A stretch of DNA of 56,162 nucleotides from DATIJJ01 sp039936115 (GCA_039936115.1 JBDTIZ010000066.1:1-56162); one strand, 5' to 3'; positions 43,749 to 52,821 are shown, counted from the first letter of the stretch. The notes: generated by a model from the sequence alone, not told the origin. A program made the numbers and translations.

Positions 43749-45445
43749 ATGACGATGTGATTGGAAACTATATTAATAGTCATCCTAAGCAGTCTTTGCA
43801 AATACTAGTGATTGGTTTAATGGGTGCCTGGCAGAGTATTGCAGCTATTTTAGGGATTTTTTTGTATGTGATATTTAGACAATTATTTCAATTGCAGTGG
43901 TGGATTACATTATTTGTTGGAGTTGTGGTGGCTTTTGCAGCAATTCTTTTGCAGGAGAGTAGTTTTTTAAAGTTTATTCATGATGGCTTGATTTTAAATA
44001 TAGGGTTTTGGAAACGATTTTTTACGAATGATGTGTTGGGCGCTATGTTGTTTGTTTATCATGATGCATTTAGTTACGTGATAGGTTTTCCCATTTTTGT
44101 GGCGGGGATTTTGGATGCGTTAAATCTTATTTCAGAAAATCCTCATCAAGCGGTAATGCAGAATTTACAGCGGGGGATTAATTCTGACAAATTGTTAGAA
44201 ATTAGTGATAAAGCTGTTGAGCAGGCTTTATTAAAATTACGTGATGAAAATTATGATGGTACGGTTTTGGGTGTATCAAAATATACGGGAGAATATTCGG
44301 TAATTCCTGATCGAGTCATTAATCAAGTGTTACTTGTTTTAGGCACAACCGGTAGTGGAAAAACTATTACGTTAAGACGATTTTATAAGCGTGCAATTAC
44401 TAAAGGGTATCCGCTTATTATTGTTGATGGTAAACCAGATGAAGCTAATATTTGCTGGCTGATGAAGTTAGCCGAGCAAAATGGGCGTCGGTTTATAGGA
44501 TTTAACTGCGGTAATTATTTGCCTTATGATCCCTTGGCTAATGGTGGTTACACAGAATTAAAAGACAAAATTATTAGTTTAAAAGATGAATGGTCTAGTG
44601 ATTATTACCGTTCTATTGCAGAAGATTATCTACAGACAACTTTTGAAGTATTGATTAAATCAAAAAAACCTTTTGATTTGAGGATGGTGGTAGATTATTT
44701 AAATTATGACGAGCTAACATTATTGATGCGGGAGATTGAAGATGAAAGTCTAATAAAAAGAGCGAGCAGTCTTGCGCATTATGATCGTAAAGATATAACC
44801 GGATTGCAAGCTCATCTCAATATTTTGATACATTCAGAACTAGGCCAGTATTTTGAGAAAAATGAAACTACATTTTCTCTACCCGATGCAGTCAATCAAA
44901 ATGCGGTTGTTTATTTTGCTTTACCCGCTTTGCGCTTTCCTAGTTTTTCTAAAGTGTTAGGTAAGCTTGTGATTAATGATTTGAAGGCCGTCATTGATCG
45001 TGATGTATGCGTTAATAAACGATTGTTTGCAGTATTTGATGAATTCTCAGTGTTTGCTGGCGAACAAGTTTTAAATCTGGTTAATATGGGAAGAGGAAAG
45101 GGCGTACATGCAATTTTTGGTACACAAGGATTGGCTGATTTGGATAAAGTTGATGTGACATTCAAGAATCAGATATTAAATTGTGCTAATACGCTGATTT
45201 GTCATCGTTTGAATGATCAAGAGAGTGCGGAAAATATTTCAAGTTGGGTAGGGACTCGCGACGTTTTTACTGTGACTGCACAACTTAATGCTAAAAAATC
45301 AGATTCAGGAATGGGTTCAGTGAGACTTAAAAAAGAGTTTATTATACACCCTGATACCATTAAGCAAGGATTACGGACAGGTGAGGCTTTTTATGTAACT
45401 AAGGTTGGAAATTTCAAACAGGATAAAATTATAGTGAGATTTTAA
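43745..45445 (+). CDS. virD4: VirD4/MobB-type coupling protein
   Basis: A 566-residue inner-membrane ATPase linking the relaxosome to the secretion channel. N-terminal membrane segments (LQILVIGLMGAWQSIAAILGIFLYV and WWITLFVGVVVAFAAILL) are followed by the TraD/VirD4 ATPase: Walker A VLGTTGSGKTITLRR, Walker B LFAVFDEFSVFAG and the motif MGRGKGVHAIFGTQGLADLD. It is coupled to mobC. It ends the transfer operon. Confidence 0.93.
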   Translation: MNDDVIGNYINSHPKQSLQILVIGLMGAWQSIAAILGIFLYVIFRQLFQLQWWITLFVGVVVAFAAILLQESSFLKFIHDGLILNIGFWKRFFTNDVLGAMLFVYHDAFSYVIGFPIFVAGILDALNLISENPHQAVMQNLQRGINSDKLLEISDKAVEQALLKLRDENYDGTVLGVSKYTGEYSVIPDRVINQVLLVLGTTGSGKTITLRRFYKRAITKGYPLIIVDGKPDEANICWLMKLAEQNGRRFIGFNCGNYLPYDPLANGGYTELKDKIISLKDEWSSDYYRSIAEDYLQTTFEVLIKSKKPFDLRMVVDYLNYDELTLLMREIEDESLIKRASSLAHYDRKDITGLQAHLNILIHSELGQYFEKNETTFSLPDAVNQNAVVYFALPALRFPSFSKVLGKLVINDLKAVIDRDVCVNKRLFAVFDEFSVFAGEQVLNLVNMGRGKGVHAIFGTQGLADLDKVDVTFKNQILNCANTLICHRLNDQESAENISSWVGTRDVFTVTAQLNAKKSDSGMGSVRLKKEFIIHPDTIKQGLRTGEAFYVTKVGNFKQDKIIVRF

Positions 45446-45697
45446 TGGGTTGTGAGATCGTAGAAGAATATAAAATACTAAGGAAGCGCACACATAAAGG
45501 GTGTTGAGTAGAGTGCGATGAAGTCATTGATTTGAACTATTTTGCATGGTGCTATACTTTTATTTAACATAGCTATTAAATTATTTTTAAATTTTTCATG
45601 CGCCATCAAATCACTCTATGTTGCATTAAAGTAAATACGTGTAAAGTGGTGCTGATGAGTGTAATCATTTTACATGTTTCAAATTAGGAGTCGAGGG

Positions 45698-45982
45698 ATG
45701 AACCAAGAGCAAATAAATACTCTAATCAAAGAAAGCGAACAAAAGGGCGAAAAAGAAGTTAGACAAGAATTGGCCGCAGGCAAGTATACGACATGGAAAG
45801 AAAAAATTGTTAATAATTGGCTGGCAGAATTAGAAAGAAAATCAGAAGATAAAAAACACAGTGATCATTTGGAAATTAACAGATCATTTAAAAACAGTTC
45901 TTGGATAGGTGCTATAACATCAGTTATATCGGCAATAGTAGCAATTTGTGCCGCCGTAATTGCATTTTATAATAACAAATAA
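45698..45982 (+). CDS. Small membrane-anchored hypothetical protein
   Basis: A 94-residue protein, unrecognised. Residues 1-65 are highly charged and helical (MNQEQINTLIKESEQKGEKEVRQELAAGKY), and the C-terminus is one membrane helix (WIGAITSVISAIVAICAAVIAFYNNK). ATG 45698 with TAGGAG 7 nt upstream is the start. It sits between the coupling-protein gene and the IS256 element, with its own 250-bp upstream region (45446-45697) in which a weak TTGAAC..TATACT pair is visible. Charged N-terminal helix plus tail anchor fits entry-exclusion or membrane-effector proteins, but nothing proves that. Confidence 0.6.
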   Translation: MNQEQINTLIKESEQKGEKEVRQELAAGKYTTWKEKIVNNWLAELERKSEDKKHSDHLEINRSFKNSSWIGAITSVISAIVAICAAVIAFYNNK

Positions 45983-46022
45983 GCAGGCTATCACTCCACT
46001 AATAGGAGTATGAAAAATATTT

Positions 46023-47296
46023 TGTGTAAACGGCCGTCTCATTGATTAAACTCTACCTTCGAATTCAATCATAAACCTAGCTAATGCCGGTTTCCAATCG
46101 CGAATCGGCATTGTCCACTTCTTCGAAATATTTTGCAAGGCTAGATAAATTTGTTTAAACGCAGCCTCATCAGAGGGGAACATGCGTTTGTTTTTCATAA
46201 CTTTTCGTAAAGTCATATTCATTGATTCAATTGCATTGGTAGTATAAATCACTTTACGAATTTCAGGCGGATAGTCAAAAAATGGTGTGATATTTTCCCA
46301 ATGACGCAGCCAAATTTGACTGATCGTTGGAAACTGAGTGTCCCATTTGTCAGCAAAGGCAGTGAGTGCCATTTCTGCTTCATCAAGGGTTGCAGAGCCG
46401 TATATCCGCTTCAAGTCAGCAGCGACAGCTTTACGCTCTTTCCAGCCCACAAATCGCAGCGATTGACGGACCAAATGGACAATGCAAAGTTGAACTTTAG
46501 CCTTCGGATAAACTGCTTCAATCGCATCAGGAAAGCCTGTTAATCCATCGCAACAGCACACTAGCACATCATGCAGGCCGCGATTTTTTAATTCAGTTAA
46601 AACAGAAAGCCAGAATTTTGCACCTTCTGTCACATTGCACCACATGCCCAATAATTCTTTTTCTCCATCCATGTTAATTCCCAACGCAAGATGGATAGCT
46701 TTATTGATAACCTGTTTATCCATGCGGATCTTAACAACAATTGCATCAAAATAAATAATTGGGTAAACACGATCGAGTGGCCGAGATTGCCATACTTTTA
46801 CTTCATCTAGAACGGCATCAGTGACGTTTGAAATTAATGTTGGAGACACCTCAACACCATAAAGCTCTTGCAGTTGAGCCTGAATATCACGAGTGGTTAA
46901 GCCGCGCGCATACATTGATAAAATTTTAGAATCAAAACCATCAAAACGAGTTTCACCTTTGGGAATAAATCGTGGTTCGAATGTGCCTGCACGATCACGG
47001 GGAATGGCTATTTCCGCCTCACCAAATTCACCTTTTAGTGTTTTAGAGCTCATTCCATTACGTGAATTACCTGTGTTTTTACCTTTAATTTCGTGCTTTT
47101 CATAACCAAGATGCGTCGTCAATTCTGCTTGTAAGGCGCGCTCTGAAATTGCTTTCACTAGCTTCTTAAAAATACCATTTTCACCAAAAACATCTTCTTG
47201 AGTCGTGCAGCCCTTTAGCAATTCATCTATTAATTCTACTTTCATAGTCATAGTCCATAAAAATTTACGTTATAGTACACTATGACCGTTTACACA
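46023..47296 (-). mobile_element. IS256-family insertion sequence
   Basis: About 1.27 kb bounded by matching inverted ends TGTGTAAACGG (46023-46033) and CCGTTTACACA (47286-47296). The single gene is a mutator-type transposase. I could not define an 8-bp target duplication with confidence; AT-rich flanks (AAAAAT, GAAAAT) are only similar. Confidence 0.85.
46046..47251 (-). CDS. IS256-family (mutator-type) transposase
   Basis: A 401-residue DDE transposase of normal length. Family hallmarks are the N-terminal ISERALQAELTTHLGYEKHE, the RNGMSSKTLKGEFGEAEIAIPRDRAGTFEPRF segment, LGMWCNVTEGAKFWLSVLTELKNRG, the second catalytic Asp in VLVCCCDGLTGFPDAIEAVYP and the C-terminal VIYTTNAIESMNMTLRKV containing the Glu. 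No disruption is visible, so it may still move. ATG 47251 or 47245 could start it. The insertion lies between the end of the conjugative element and the remains of a dioxygenase gene. Confidence 0.95.
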   Translation of the reverse strand: MTMKVELIDELLKGCTTQEDVFGENGIFKKLVKAISERALQAELTTHLGYEKHEIKGKNTGNSRNGMSSKTLKGEFGEAEIAIPRDRAGTFEPRFIPKGETRFDGFDSKILSMYARGLTTRDIQAQLQELYGVEVSPTLISNVTDAVLDEVKVWQSRPLDRVYPIIYFDAIVVKIRMDKQVINKAIHLALGINMDGEKELLGMWCNVTEGAKFWLSVLTELKNRGLHDVLVCCCDGLTGFPDAIEAVYPKAKVQLCIVHLVRQSLRFVGWKERKAVAADLKRIYGSATLDEAEMALTAFADKWDTQFPTISQIWLRHWENITPFFDYPPEIRKVIYTTNAIESMNMTLRKVMKNKRMFPSDEAAFKQIYLALQNISKKWTMPIRDWKPALARFMIEFEGRV

Positions 47297-47451
47297 GGAA
47301 AATTTACAGACTCGAGTTTGTTGAAAATCAGCGTTTACATTGCAACATGTGGCGCTGATTTTTTTGCTAATATTTATCTCCGCGTGTTTCACAGTTGATC
47401 TGCACTGATTGTTATCATGCTAGCATGCTTTTACGGGGCATGAAAAAAACA

Positions 47452-47787
47452 CTAGCGGCTCTCTTCAGGAGAACTATAGCCCAAATAATTTGGAAAAGTG
47501 TGTTTAATTGCTGAGGTATTCAGCCATATTCTTAATAAATGTCGAACAGCTTGATTCTCAGGATAATTAAATGTCGTTCTACCATGTAAAAGTTTTTCAT
47601 TGTTAATAAATATTAGATCACCTGGCTCTACTTTTATTTCAAAAGCGACATCGTTTCGTTTCGAAATAGAATCGAATAATTCAAACGCTTCGAGTTGTTT
47701 TATAGTGAGCCGAGGGAGATGCAGATATTTTTCATAGGCATCCCTACAAAAAGGTTGGTGATACTGACACTTTAATTCATCGCGAAT
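47452..47787 (-). pseudogene. Fragment of a TauD/TfdA-type Fe(II)/2-oxoglutarate dioxygenase
   Basis: A reading frame of about 110 codons with stop TAG at 47452-47454. It translates to a C-terminal dioxygenase part: PRLTIKQLEAFELFD, VEPGDLIFINNEKLLHGRTTF (distal iron-ligand His and the 2-oxoglutarate Arg side), and RHLLRIWLNTSAIKHTFP. The upstream end hits an in-frame stop (47788-47790) and the N-terminal half with the HxD motif is absent, so the gene is broken. The IS256 copy nearby suggests decay linked to rearrangement. The segment 47297-47451 shows nothing. Confidence 0.75.
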
Positions 47788-47905
47788 TTAAATGGCGATT
47801 ATTATATAAAAGCAAATAGTAATATTTCATGTGTTATCAGTAAAAAGATCAAAAATCCAGTGACATAAACAATTTCATAAGCTATCAATTCCATTGAAAT
47901 ATTCC

Positions 47906-49993
47906 TTAGCTTAAACTACCCGCATGTAAAAAAGTCTCAATATGAATTCTCTCTTGAGTTATGCCTTGCGATTTCAGCAGAGTCTCAATTGCCATCTGAT
48001 ATCGTTTGTGACCACAAACATAGAATTTTGCTCCAGGAAATTCAGCTAGTATTTTAGCTACTTTATCTTCAGTTAAAATACCATCTTCATCCGTTTTTCT
48101 AAAATGAACACTAAAATTAGGATGTGATTTCTCTATAGTTAAAAATTCATCTGAAAAAATTAATTCTTTTTCAGTATCCGCTGAATAATCAATATGAAAT
48201 TTTCCCTGATAATTTTTGACATCTAATGAACGCGCGAATGCGACTGCAGGAGCAACTCCTATACCGCCTGCAAAAAACACGATGGGAGAATTCGACCTTA
48301 CATCAATCGTAAAATTTCCTTGTGGTTTGGATACACGTATCAATGGTTCTTCCGCCTCATTCAGAAAGAGCCAGTGAGAAAAATATCCATGCGGCTCTTC
48401 TTTAACTACAATTTCGTAGTATTCATCATGATCTGGAACGGATATTAAAGAATAATATCTCTCTACCCAATGATCTTCTATCAAAGCCTGAATAATGACT
48501 ATTTGGCCAGGTTGGTAAGATAATATTTTATTTTGATGCGGTTTAAGGCGATACAAGTGAATTGATGGTGTTAAAGGAATGACTTTGTCTATATAAACCA
48601 GTGTCCACTCCGCTTTACCTAAAAATTCGTTTATTTTATATCGGCAAGCACCACAGACAGTTCCAGCACCGGTAACCTTAGATACCTCTTCAAGCTCTTT
48701 TAGACCAGTACGTATCACGTTTTTTATCGTACCTACTTTAATTCTCATGCAATAACAAAATATTTCATCGTCATTGAAATTATTAACAGCTTTTTCATGA
48801 ACGAAGTTGCCTGTTTTTTGGAATAATTTAATTTCCAAGGGTTTTATTGCTTTATTATCTAATAGTAAACTACACGCATGACTTAACTGCTCCCATATTC
48901 CAATGCTTGTGATGCCAATCAGTTTATCATCAGCAAGAATTATTTCACGTGTAATCCCTGATGGTTCTTCATATCGTAATACTTGTGGTAGCTTTATCTC
49001 TTTCACTTCCATCATCGTAAAAATGTTTTTTCCTAAAGCCTGCAGTGCGATTATTTGTCGATTATCAAAATCATAAGTGGTTTTTATTGCATCCAAATCC
49101 AGAAATTTACTTTTCGCAGCCGAAGACACAATACCACGACGAGGAATTGCATACATGCGTTGCATAGCTTCTACCCATGTTTGCAAACGTGGATTTGCCC
49201 AATATACATCATAGAAAATTTTACCCTCGACAACTAAAAGCTCAGTTTCGCCACATGTAATAGCAGTGCCTTCTCTCGTTATTCCTTTTAGAACACCTAA
49301 CTCACCGAATAGTTGTTCTTGTCCTATCTTAACAACAACATCAGCGGTTTCTTTCTCATATTTCAGGTAAATTTTTACTTCACCAGACATGATAAAATAC
49401 ACATGGTGTGCCTCGTCACCTTGAGAAAAAATAACGTGCTTATCTGGATATTGATAGACACGACCCGTCAGTTGGTTAAATAAATTTTCAGGAATCGATT
49501 GAAAAAGTGGTGATTTAGTCAGTATCTTTTTGATTAACTGTTCATGACCGATAGTTTTAAGGATTTTTTTCAACTGTTGATTTTCATATAATGAAGGGTG
49601 CACATCAGAATAGAAAATTTTTAAAAGTTCTACATCACTTAATGCCTTGATGCTTGCATTACGTCGGCCCAAGCTTTCATCCACCAATGCTTGCTCGCCA
49701 AAAAAACTGCCTTCTTTCAAACAAGACAATGGAATTTCTTCACCTTCAGCATTAATACTGAAAACACAAACCTCGCCTTTTTCTAGCAGAAAAAAAGAAT
49801 CGCCTATTTCGCCTTCTTTTAAAATTAATTCGCCTGATGAAAAACTTACTTTTTTAGCAGCTTGATACAATTTCTTAAATTCTTTTCTGTTTAAATGCTC
49901 AAATAAGCCGGTTTTTTTTAAAACTTTTTTTACTTTATTTCCCAATACAAATTTTCGAAATTTTTCTTTAATTATTTTTTGTATTGAGCTCAT
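47906..49993 (-). CDS. Fusion of two cyclic-nucleotide domains, [2Fe-2S] domain and ferredoxin-reductase module
   Basis: A 695-residue protein. Two cNMP-binding domains come first (about 30-140, with FFGEQALVDESLGRRNAS, and 160-275, with FGELGVLKGITREGTA). Residues 300-400 are uncharacterised. A BFD-like [2Fe-2S] site follows, with Cys413, Cys415, Cys447 and Cys450 (FCYC..CGAC), then an FAD/NAD ferredoxin-reductase module (ERYYSLIS for FAD, FFAGGIGVAPAVAF for NAD, FYVCGHK at the end). The arrangement predicts electron flow from NAD(P)H to a partner under control of a cyclic nucleotide. Its start lies 8 bp after the stop of the cyclooxygenase-like gene, so it probably serves that oxygenase. 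It is cytoplasmic. Confidence 0.85.
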   Translation of the reverse strand: MSSIQKIIKEKFRKFVLGNKVKKVLKKTGLFEHLNRKEFKKLYQAAKKVSFSSGELILKEGEIGDSFFLLEKGEVCVFSINAEGEEIPLSCLKEGSFFGEQALVDESLGRRNASIKALSDVELLKIFYSDVHPSLYENQQLKKILKTIGHEQLIKKILTKSPLFQSIPENLFNQLTGRVYQYPDKHVIFSQGDEAHHVYFIMSGEVKIYLKYEKETADVVVKIGQEQLFGELGVLKGITREGTAITCGETELLVVEGKIFYDVYWANPRLQTWVEAMQRMYAIPRRGIVSSAAKSKFLDLDAIKTTYDFDNRQIIALQALGKNIFTMMEVKEIKLPQVLRYEEPSGITREIILADDKLIGITSIGIWEQLSHACSLLLDNKAIKPLEIKLFQKTGNFVHEKAVNNFNDDEIFCYCMRIKVGTIKNVIRTGLKELEEVSKVTGAGTVCGACRYKINEFLGKAEWTLVYIDKVIPLTPSIHLYRLKPHQNKILSYQPGQIVIIQALIEDHWVERYYSLISVPDHDEYYEIVVKEEPHGYFSHWLFLNEAEEPLIRVSKPQGNFTIDVRSNSPIVFFAGGIGVAPAVAFARSLDVKNYQGKFHIDYSADTEKELIFSDEFLTIEKSHPNFSVHFRKTDEDGILTEDKVAKILAEFPGAKFYVCGHKRYQMAIETLLKSQGITQERIHIETFLHAGSLS

Positions 49994-50001
49994 AGTTAAA
50001 T

Positions 50002-51621
50002 TTATCTCGGCAGAAAAAATGAGACATAGGTTTCATTTGCGACATGTCGATAAAACAAGGATTGAATTGAAGTTTCATCTAATCGTTTCGAACCAAAAGG
50101 CATTAACATCTCATCTCGCCGCTTCCAGACACTAGGTGCAAGCCATGGTTGTAATAAAATTATTTTGAATGCAACACATGATAACATTCTTTGTAATAAC
50201 ATAGGAAAAAGCCTATCTTTCTGAACTTTTTCTGCGATTAAACCAACATAAAATTCTACATCATCGACAGATTTATAATGCTTATGCAGTGCTTCAACCA
50301 CCGATGGATCTGGGTTGATCTCTTCAAAACTTAATGCCCTAAGCAAACCCATTCTTTCTCGATAATCATTATAAGTCGCTAAATTAGCTTGACGCCCTGC
50401 TTCAATTGTATTTTTTTCTGCAGGCAGCAAGAAAAATGGCGTATTTTGTGGTCCAAAAGGACAAATGGGATATCTTGATAACTGATCAACTACGGCATCC
50501 AATCCATGTTGTACGACGAAATCAGGTCGATATAACACGGATGCAATTGGCATTTCCTTGCTATTAAATTTCATCGTGTCTGGTACGAATGAATGGAAGC
50601 GATACAGATGATTCCATTCGATTGGAACACGTGTCACACTGCCAAAAGACCACTGTGGACCTGTTAATACTTCAGGCGAAAATGGAATATCCATTGCTAA
50701 ATGATGTCCATTGTGTCGTCCGATGTAGTCTACCACAACAATTTTATTTAATATCAGCGTGCAAATATTTCGTGCGGTTTGATACAAGCGCTCATCATCC
50801 CAATCGGGATATATTTTTTGTAACTCATCACAAATTTGATTATGTTCTCGCAAAAAAACGATTCCCCAAACCATTGCACCAGGCGTTGAATTAATTTGAA
50901 TTTGGCCAAATGCAAATAATGTCTCAGAATCAATAACGCCTCTATCAGTATTATTTATAGCTGCATGTGTTGCCGTTCTTTGCAAAAAAGCACTCATTAA
51001 AGGAGATTCTTTGATTTCAGGTAAATCTTTTATATACATAGGATATTCTTGGCCATTGATTTTTTGACTTTTAAGTTTTCCTCCAGACATGGATCGCAGA
51101 ACACGGCGGGTTTTTTCATCATTACCATACACTGTATTTACATTTGCTGTACTTGTTGGATAGAGCCCAGAACGCCCATGATGAGTAGGATCTGTTAATA
51201 GAAATCCTGCGGCAAACCATTGCGCAAAACCCCCAAATAATAAACTGCTGTTTCGATCCGTATGCTGTGATGAATCAGACTTATGTCTTCTTAAAAAAAT
51301 ATCTTTGACTAACTCATCAACGGGGGGATATTTATAATCGGCGGCGCGGGGTTTTTCAGGCAACATACGTGCGTAATAACTATAATCTTCGATGCCATCT
51401 ACCGTCACGTAAGGATGTTTGGTGGTGTAAGGAAAAGGATAAACAGCGCCACTTCCAACTAGATTATATAAAAAGCGCCGTGAATATTTTTTTAAACCCG
51501 GCGTATTTAAGAAGATATACCACAAGACTTTGAAATGGGTTAATAAGTATTGAAAAAATGCAATTCGCATTTGGAGAAGTTTTCTCTTTAAAATAGAAAC
51601 CTTTTTTTGGGAGGGGTCCAT
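50002..51621 (-). CDS. Cyclooxygenase-like haem peroxidase (animal-type family)
   Basis: A 539-residue protein of the animal haem peroxidase / prostaglandin-endoperoxide synthase family. Stretches close to cyclooxygenases are FAQWFAAGFLLTD (131-143), REHNQICDELQKIYPDWDDERLYQTARNI (259-286) and IEWNHLYRFHSFVPDTM (334-350). Tyr340 matches the radical Tyr385 and His343 the proximal haem ligand His388 of sheep COX-1. Gln134 matches Gln203, but the distal His207 position is Ala138, so ordinary peroxidase chemistry may be weak. No signal peptide or EGF domain is present; residues 12-40 are hydrophobic and could bind membranes. Likely a fatty-acid dioxygenase. It is operonic with the cyclic-nucleotide reductase. 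Confidence 0.9.
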   Translation of the reverse strand: MDPSQKKVSILKRKLLQMRIAFFQYLLTHFKVLWYIFLNTPGLKKYSRRFLYNLVGSGAVYPFPYTTKHPYVTVDGIEDYSYYARMLPEKPRAADYKYPPVDELVKDIFLRRHKSDSSQHTDRNSSLLFGGFAQWFAAGFLLTDPTHHGRSGLYPTSTANVNTVYGNDEKTRRVLRSMSGGKLKSQKINGQEYPMYIKDLPEIKESPLMSAFLQRTATHAAINNTDRGVIDSETLFAFGQIQINSTPGAMVWGIVFLREHNQICDELQKIYPDWDDERLYQTARNICTLILNKIVVVDYIGRHNGHHLAMDIPFSPEVLTGPQWSFGSVTRVPIEWNHLYRFHSFVPDTMKFNSKEMPIASVLYRPDFVVQHGLDAVVDQLSRYPICPFGPQNTPFFLLPAEKNTIEAGRQANLATYNDYRERMGLLRALSFEEINPDPSVVEALHKHYKSVDDVEFYVGLIAEKVQKDRLFPMLLQRMLSCVAFKIILLQPWLAPSVWKRRDEMLMPFGSKRLDETSIQSLFYRHVANETYVSFFLPR

Positions 51622-51730
51622 GGCTACATCCTTTAGACTTTCTTAAATAGCTTAGCGCATTTTAGATGTATTGTGTTATTTAATTATAAGACAGTCTTTT
51701 CAGATTCGCTATTATCATTTGCATATGAAA

Positions 51731-51748
51731 TAATAACTTAAGTTATTA
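51731..51748. promoter_or_regulatory. Palindromic operator candidate in the divergent promoter region
   Basis: Perfect 18-bp palindrome TAATAACTTAAGTTATTA between the divergent starts of the cyclooxygenase-like gene (51621) and the gene at 51800. It could coordinate both arms of the lipid cluster. Confidence 0.45.
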
Positions 51749-51799
51749 CGCCTATTTACAATCAATGTTATGATTATTTATAGAATGGAGTATGGTCCC

Positions 51800-52795
51800 A
51801 TGAATAAGCTTCTAAAGTTTTTACCACGAATTATTCCTGGCTTTCCTATCATCCTGAACACCCAAACTGAGATTTTTAAAGCAGAAGAATCGGGTGATTT
51901 GTCTTTTGGTATGATTGATACACCCAATCACCCTCAACTGCCCTCAAGAATTCGTTATATTGTTTCGTTGCTGTACGAGCATCCAGATGGCAATGATCAA
52001 AATCTATTTATCCATCTTAAAGATCATGATACTTATCCTCCTTCTGAGGAAAGGAAGGCTGCAAGACAAGAAACCTGGGAAAAGCTAAACGCTGTTCTCC
52101 AACAATTGAAATCTATGGATGATCAATCATCGGCATTATTACGCTATATTAGCTCAGCTAAAAACAAGGAGCTGTATACTCCCGATCTTGAAGCACAAGC
52201 AAGAATCGAATTGATTACGATGGTTCTACATCAATGGAATGACAAAATTACCATTGATTTAAAGTTTCTTGAATGTCAGGACGTATTTGTGACTGCCAAA
52301 GCTCATATACTGAAGTCTGTACTTTTTCCTGATCGTGATGCATTTGAAAAGGCGAAAAAATATATGGCAACAAAGGTGGGAAATAATCCTACTCTCTATC
52401 ATCATTCTTGGGGTATTGGCATAACATTATGGGGCGGGATTAAAAAACTTTATGAAGAAATTGAAAAACCTGCATTTAAATCAATGCTACAAAAAGGTGA
52501 ATGGTCCCCTGCTGGATTTTTGGCGCAATTTAATGTGCCGCCTAAATCAGAATTTCGTGTTGCCTCTCGCAAAACGAACTTAGGTGGCGTTCTTCCTTAT
52601 CAAATTAATCGTGGTAAATTTGTAATTCTGGCAAGCAGTAGTGCTGCCGAAAACGTGGAAGGACTCTTCTTAAATTCTTGTAGCGCTGCTAATTTTATTT
52701 TAGATCTTATTACATTTCTTGTTTTACGTAATAATACAGCTGACTCAGAAAAAATTTGTCCCTATAAAAACACTATTACAAGACCTCTTTACTAA
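51800..52795 (+). CDS. Unrecognised protein in the lipid cluster, faint P450-like C-terminus
   Basis: About 331 residues with no family I can name. Helical throughout, no signal peptide or membrane segment. The stretch VPPKSEFRVASRKTNLGGVLPYQINRGKFVILASSSAAE recalls the region after the K-helix of cytochromes P450, and SCSAANFILDLITFLVLRN the helix after the haem Cys, but the meander and the FxxGxxxC motif are missing, so this is a faint resemblance only. ATG 51800 has GGAG 9 nt upstream; ATGs at 51770 and 51785 are in frame. It runs divergent to the cyclooxygenase-like gene and leads into the amidase gene by a 26-bp gap. Confidence 0.5.
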   Translation: MNKLLKFLPRIIPGFPIILNTQTEIFKAEESGDLSFGMIDTPNHPQLPSRIRYIVSLLYEHPDGNDQNLFIHLKDHDTYPPSEERKAARQETWEKLNAVLQQLKSMDDQSSALLRYISSAKNKELYTPDLEAQARIELITMVLHQWNDKITIDLKFLECQDVFVTAKAHILKSVLFPDRDAFEKAKKYMATKVGNNPTLYHHSWGIGITLWGGIKKLYEEIEKPAFKSMLQKGEWSPAGFLAQFNVPPKSEFRVASRKTNLGGVLPYQINRGKFVILASSSAAENVEGLFLNSCSAANFILDLITFLVLRNNTADSEKICPYKNTITRPLY

Positions 52796-52821
52796 AACCA
52801 AGACTCAAACAAGGATAGTTT

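Noticed and set aside
45441..45507. A 20-codon frame starting within the coupling-protein stop (TAATG)
   Set aside because: No ribosome site of its own, no recognisable motif and too short to support.
46893..47105. Plus-strand frames inside the IS256 transposase gene
   Set aside because: Antisense to an intact, well-recognised transposase.
46012..47304. Target-site duplication of the IS256 copy
   Set aside because: The flanks share only AT-rich runs and no exact 8-bp repeat could be placed.
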